Shown here: positions 5,906 through 8,464 of the stretch, in pieces
Layout of the letters: the number at the start of each line of letters is the position of its first letter
How positions within the stretch are numbered: position 1 is the first letter of the stretch
Assembly: GCA_029557025.1 (NCBI GenBank)
Contig: JAKPRU010000706.1
Location: 1 to 8,464, forward strand
Source: Candidatus Omnitrophota bacterium
GTDB lineage: Bacteria; Hinthialibacterota; Hinthialibacteria; Hinthialibacterales; JAKPRU01
DNA: 8,464 bases
Direction of reading: 5' to 3'
Translations under genes and position numbers: made by a program
The notes under the pieces: model-generated
Seen by the model: only the letters and a program-made list of their open reading frames with translations
What the model was told of the DNA's origin: nothing
The model's database searches: none

Positions 5906-7768
5906 ATGGCAAAAATCCCCCAGACAGTCATCGACCAGGTTCTTGAACGGACGGATATTGTCGATATTGTGTCGAACTATGTCTCTCTCAAACGGCGCGG
6001 GCAGAACTTTTTTGGTATTTGTCCATTTCACAAGGAGAAGACAGGCTCATTCAGTGTCCACCCCGAACGGCAAATCTTCAAATGTTTCGGCTGCGGCAAG
6101 GGGGGCACAGCGCTGACGTTTATTCAGTCCATCGAAAACCTGTCGTTTTTTGAGGCATTGCGATTCCTGGCGGACCGTTCCGGTGTGCGCCTGAACTTCG
6201 AAGAGGATGACCGTAAAGCGAATCGGGAACGACCGGAGCTCGACCGAACCCAGGTCATGGACACAGCCGCCAACCTGTTCTCAAAAATGCTCGCCAATTC
6301 CAAGCCGCCCCAGGAATATCTCGCGCGAAGGGGGCTTTCCCAGAACGATATCAAGCGATTCCGCTTGGGCTATGCGCCCGATTCCTGGGAGGCGCTCAAG
6401 AACCCGTTGTCTCGAATGGGTATTCCTGAATCGGTCCAGCAAGAACTGGGTTTGATTATCCCTCGGCAGGATGGAAGCGGATACTACGACCGGTTCCGCA
6501 ACCGGATCATGTTCCCTATCGCCAATCCATTGGGCAAAACGGTGGCATTCGGCGGACGCATTCTTGGCGATGGCGAGCCGAAATATCTCAATTCACCCGA
6601 AAGCCCTCTATTCAATAAGAGCCGTACGCTTTATCTGCTTGAGAAGGCAAGAGAGCCGATTCGCCGTGTGGGAAGGACCCTGGTGGTCGAAGGGTACATG
6701 GACGCCATTGCCCTTCACCGTTTCGGTTTTGAAAACAGTGTCGCAACGCTTGGAACGGCATTGACCGAGAGTCACGCGCGCGTCCTTCGACGATACGGAG
6801 AGAATATCTACCTGATTTATGATGGCGATGAGCCGGGCCTGATGGCGGCACGGCGGGGAGCAGAGGTCTTTTTAAACATCGGACTTCCTGTTCGGGTTGT
6901 GGTGTTGCCGTCCGGCGAAGACCCGGATTCCTTTCTTGCCAAAGAGGGAACCGATGCGATGAAAGCCTTGCTGGATAATGCGCTGGATGGTTTCGAGTAT
7001 TGTTTCAACCGAAGTGTGGTTCAGTATGGCCTGGAGGGAGTTGCTGCGCAACGTGCGGTTGTGCGGGACCTCCTACCGATCCTGCGGCGGATTCCCGAGG
7101 CCGTTGTCCGGTCGGAATACATCACATTTCTCGCCGGGAAAATGGGAGTGAGCGAAACCGCCATCCGTCAAGACCTCTCACGAATGCGCGACACGCGCCC
7201 CGAACGCGAGGAATTGGGCCGTATCGAAACGAAGGATGAGGTCAGATTGGATAATCTGACACCGGTCGAAACAGACAAGATGCATTTGATTACCCTGGTG
7301 CTGAACGGCCTCGGGTTGGTGCGAGTTGAGAACGAAGACCTCGCTTTGCCTGTCAATCCGCTTCGTGCAGAGGAACGGGAACAGATCAACCGTGTGGTGG
7401 ACCTGATTCCCGACCGGGAGCATCTGCCCCTTTCGGGGATTCTCAAAAACCTTATGCCGATCAAGCCGCGTGTGTATAAGAACCTGGCTGCTCTGCTGGA
7501 AGGCATATTTGCCGAAGATAAACTTGCGCAAGCCGTTCTGGCAGCCGCACCGGATCTTGCTCCCCTGTGCGGAGAACGCGATCAACTGCTCGCTCAGGTT
7601 GTCTCTGACCTGGAGAATCGAAAAAGGAAACTCGATCACCAGCGGCTTGCTCAGGCCTTGCGTGAACAGATCAAACCCGGCCAGTCGGGTGAACTGGATG
7701 AAAAAACCCGCGAGCATTTACGGCAGCTGGATTCCCTTCACGGACTGGGGAAAGACAATTCGGATTGA
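5906..7768 (+). CDS. dnaG: DNA primase DnaG
   Basis: This is a 620-residue bacterial primase, which makes the RNA primers for lagging-strand and origin replication together with the replicative helicase. The N-terminal CHC2 zinc-binding domain has C39, H42, C60 and C63 (CPFH and CFGC), one residue off the E. coli numbering. The RNA-polymerase core follows with the basic motif YDRFRNRIMFP (194-204) and GEPKYLNSPES (223-233, with Lys226). The Toprim catalytic domain has Glu262 in VVEGYMDAIAL and Asp306/Asp308 in IYDGDEPG, the metal-binding acidic residues. Residues from about 430 form the variable C-terminal helicase-binding region, rich in charged helices. Length is normal and no key residue is missing. 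The start at 5906 fits the family N-terminus (AKIPQTVIDQVLERTDIVDIVSNYV); the ribosome-binding site is weak (GGTTGAG region). It stands alone between a repeat cluster and a protease gene; rpoD does not follow as it does in many bacteria. Confidence 0.98.
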   Translation: MAKIPQTVIDQVLERTDIVDIVSNYVSLKRRGQNFFGICPFHKEKTGSFSVHPERQIFKCFGCGKGGTALTFIQSIENLSFFEALRFLADRSGVRLNFEEDDRKANRERPELDRTQVMDTAANLFSKMLANSKPPQEYLARRGLSQNDIKRFRLGYAPDSWEALKNPLSRMGIPESVQQELGLIIPRQDGSGYYDRFRNRIMFPIANPLGKTVAFGGRILGDGEPKYLNSPESPLFNKSRTLYLLEKAREPIRRVGRTLVVEGYMDAIALHRFGFENSVATLGTALTESHARVLRRYGENIYLIYDGDEPGLMAARRGAEVFLNIGLPVRVVVLPSGEDPDSFLAKEGTDAMKALLDNALDGFEYCFNRSVVQYGLEGVAAQRAVVRDLLPILRRIPEAVVRSEYITFLAGKMGVSETAIRQDLSRMRDTRPEREELGRIETKDEVRLDNLTPVETDKMHLITLVLNGLGLVRVENEDLALPVNPLRAEEREQINRVVDLIPDREHLPLSGILKNLMPIKPRVYKNLAALLEGIFAEDKLAQAVLAAAPDLAPLCGERDQLLAQVVSDLENRKRKLDHQRLAQALREQIKPGQSGELDEKTREHLRQLDSLHGLGKDNSD

Positions 7769-7881
7769 GGCTCGCCTGGCATAAGAATTCACCGCGCCCG
7801 GAGAGATAAGGGGAGAATTGGGTGGCTTGCGGGGCGTGGTTGAGATATCGTACTTCCGTACCTTTGAGACTCGGATAGCCC

Positions 7882-8464
7882 ATGATGCGAAGACTTGTTT
7901 TTGGCGCAACTGTCTTGTTCTTGATTCCGGTCCTGTCTGCGTGGTCCGAACCACAGCCGGATATTCGGATGTTCGATGCCCGTCTGCTATCCGATTCATT
8001 TGTGATCGCAATTGAGAAGGTATCTCCAGCGGTTGCGAGTATCAACGGAGAGCGGAAATTCAATTGGGCAGACCGTGAGAGAATCAACGAGATCATTCGG
8101 GAGCTGCCGGAGAGATTCCGGGATATGCTGGACATCATCCCGGACCGGCAGCGCTGGCAGGGTTCAGGGATGATTATTCGCGCCGATGGGCTAATTCTGA
8201 CCAATTACCACGTGCTGGAGGGAGCCGAGAAGCTGAGTGCGCAGCTCGCCGACGGGCGGGAATTTAACGGGGAAATTGCGGGGTACGATCCCTATACGGA
8301 CATAGCCCTTCTGCAACTAAAAAACTGCCCGGGCGACCTGCCGACGGTGACGCTCGGCGACTCTGACGCTTTGCGGGTAGGAGAATGGGTGCTGGCGATC
8401 GGGAGTCCGTTTCGGCTGTTTGGAAGTGCGAGCGAGGGTATTGTCAGCGCGAAGAATCGGACGG
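7882..8464 (+). CDS. HtrA/Deg-type secreted serine protease, N-terminal part
   Basis: The frame is open to the right edge (194 complete codons). A signal peptide, MMRRLVFGATVLFLIPVLSA, with probable cleavage after Ala20 directs export. The mature part begins with a short stretch ending VIAIEKVSPAVASING (41-56), then a charged helical insertion (about 57-92, ERKFNWADRERI onward), corresponding in position to the LA loop of Deg proteases. The chymotrypsin-fold core follows: GSGMIIRADGLILTNYHV, with catalytic His110; DPYTDIALLQL, with catalytic Asp140; and LGDSDALRVGEWVLAIGSPF (158-177). The catalytic serine (GNSGG-type motif) and any PDZ domain lie beyond the window. The family acts in envelope protein quality control. 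ATG 7882 and 7885 are adjacent in-frame starts; neither has a strong Shine-Dalgarno. The gap of 113 bases after dnaG suggests separate transcription, though no clear promoter or terminator is visible there. Confidence 0.92.
   Translation, partial: MMRRLVFGATVLFLIPVLSAWSEPQPDIRMFDARLLSDSFVIAIEKVSPAVASINGERKFNWADRERINEIIRELPERFRDMLDIIPDRQRWQGSGMIIRADGLILTNYHVLEGAEKLSAQLADGREFNGEIAGYDPYTDIALLQLKNCPGDLPTVTLGDSDALRVGEWVLAIGSPFRLFGSASEGIVSAKNRT

Noticed and set aside
7769..7881. Gap between dnaG and the protease searched for a terminator, promoter or palindromic unit.
   Set aside because: No hairpin with a T-run and no repeat unit of the 4512/5753 family. TTGAGA near 7838 has no matching -10 box at a suitable distance.
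7671..8204. 177-codon minus-strand ORF across the dnaG end and the HtrA start.
   Set aside because: It overlaps two supported genes on the other strand and shows no motif; Ser/Arg/Ile-rich shadow composition.

Overview
This is a gene-dense, moderately GC-rich bacterial chromosomal segment. It holds two minus-strand surface-polysaccharide-type genes (a partial methyltransferase and a family 2 glycosyltransferase) and four plus-strand genes: a large secreted zinc metalloprotease, a GT4-type glycosyltransferase, DNA primase (dnaG) and the start of an HtrA/Deg-type serine protease. The bacterial-type DnaG, Shine-Dalgarno sites and signal peptides show it is bacterial. The extracytoplasmic DUF5117-type metzincin, degenerate short tandem repeats and palindromic intergenic repeats would fit an uncultivated lineage such as a Planctomycetota- or Hydrogenedentota-like group. 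That placement is a weak inference, because nothing here is a phylogenetic marker I can place by eye except DnaG, which would need a tree.

Layout. Bases 1-1469 form a minus-strand operon: the glycosyltransferase stop overlaps the methyltransferase start by one base (TGATG), and the methyltransferase runs off the left edge. Bases 1470-1666 are a divergent intergenic region with four degenerate 9-bp tandem units, a strong Shine-Dalgarno for each direction and a possible -10 box for the metalloprotease. The leftward Shine-Dalgarno is placed for an ATG that is out of frame with the glycosyltransferase. The metalloprotease occupies 1667-4513, and its stop codon lies inside a 26-bp palindromic repeat. 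The GT4 gene (4558-5751) follows, then a three-unit cluster of the same repeat family (5753-5839), then dnaG (5906-7768), a 113-bp gap without an obvious terminator, and the HtrA-like gene (7882 to the right edge).

Function. The methyltransferase, GT2 and GT4 genes suggest glycan or glycoconjugate synthesis. The metalloprotease and the HtrA-like protease both carry signal peptides and should act outside the cytoplasm. DnaG is an ordinary replication primase with all key residues present. I found no tRNA, rRNA, CRISPR array, transposase or phage gene.

I did not find a convincing new multi-gene system. The most interesting non-coding signal is the palindromic repeat family: its copies sit in both orientations, and the two sequence types differ by one compensated stem base pair, which resembles REP/BIME elements. 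The second is the mismatch between Shine-Dalgarno and reading frame at the GT2 start.
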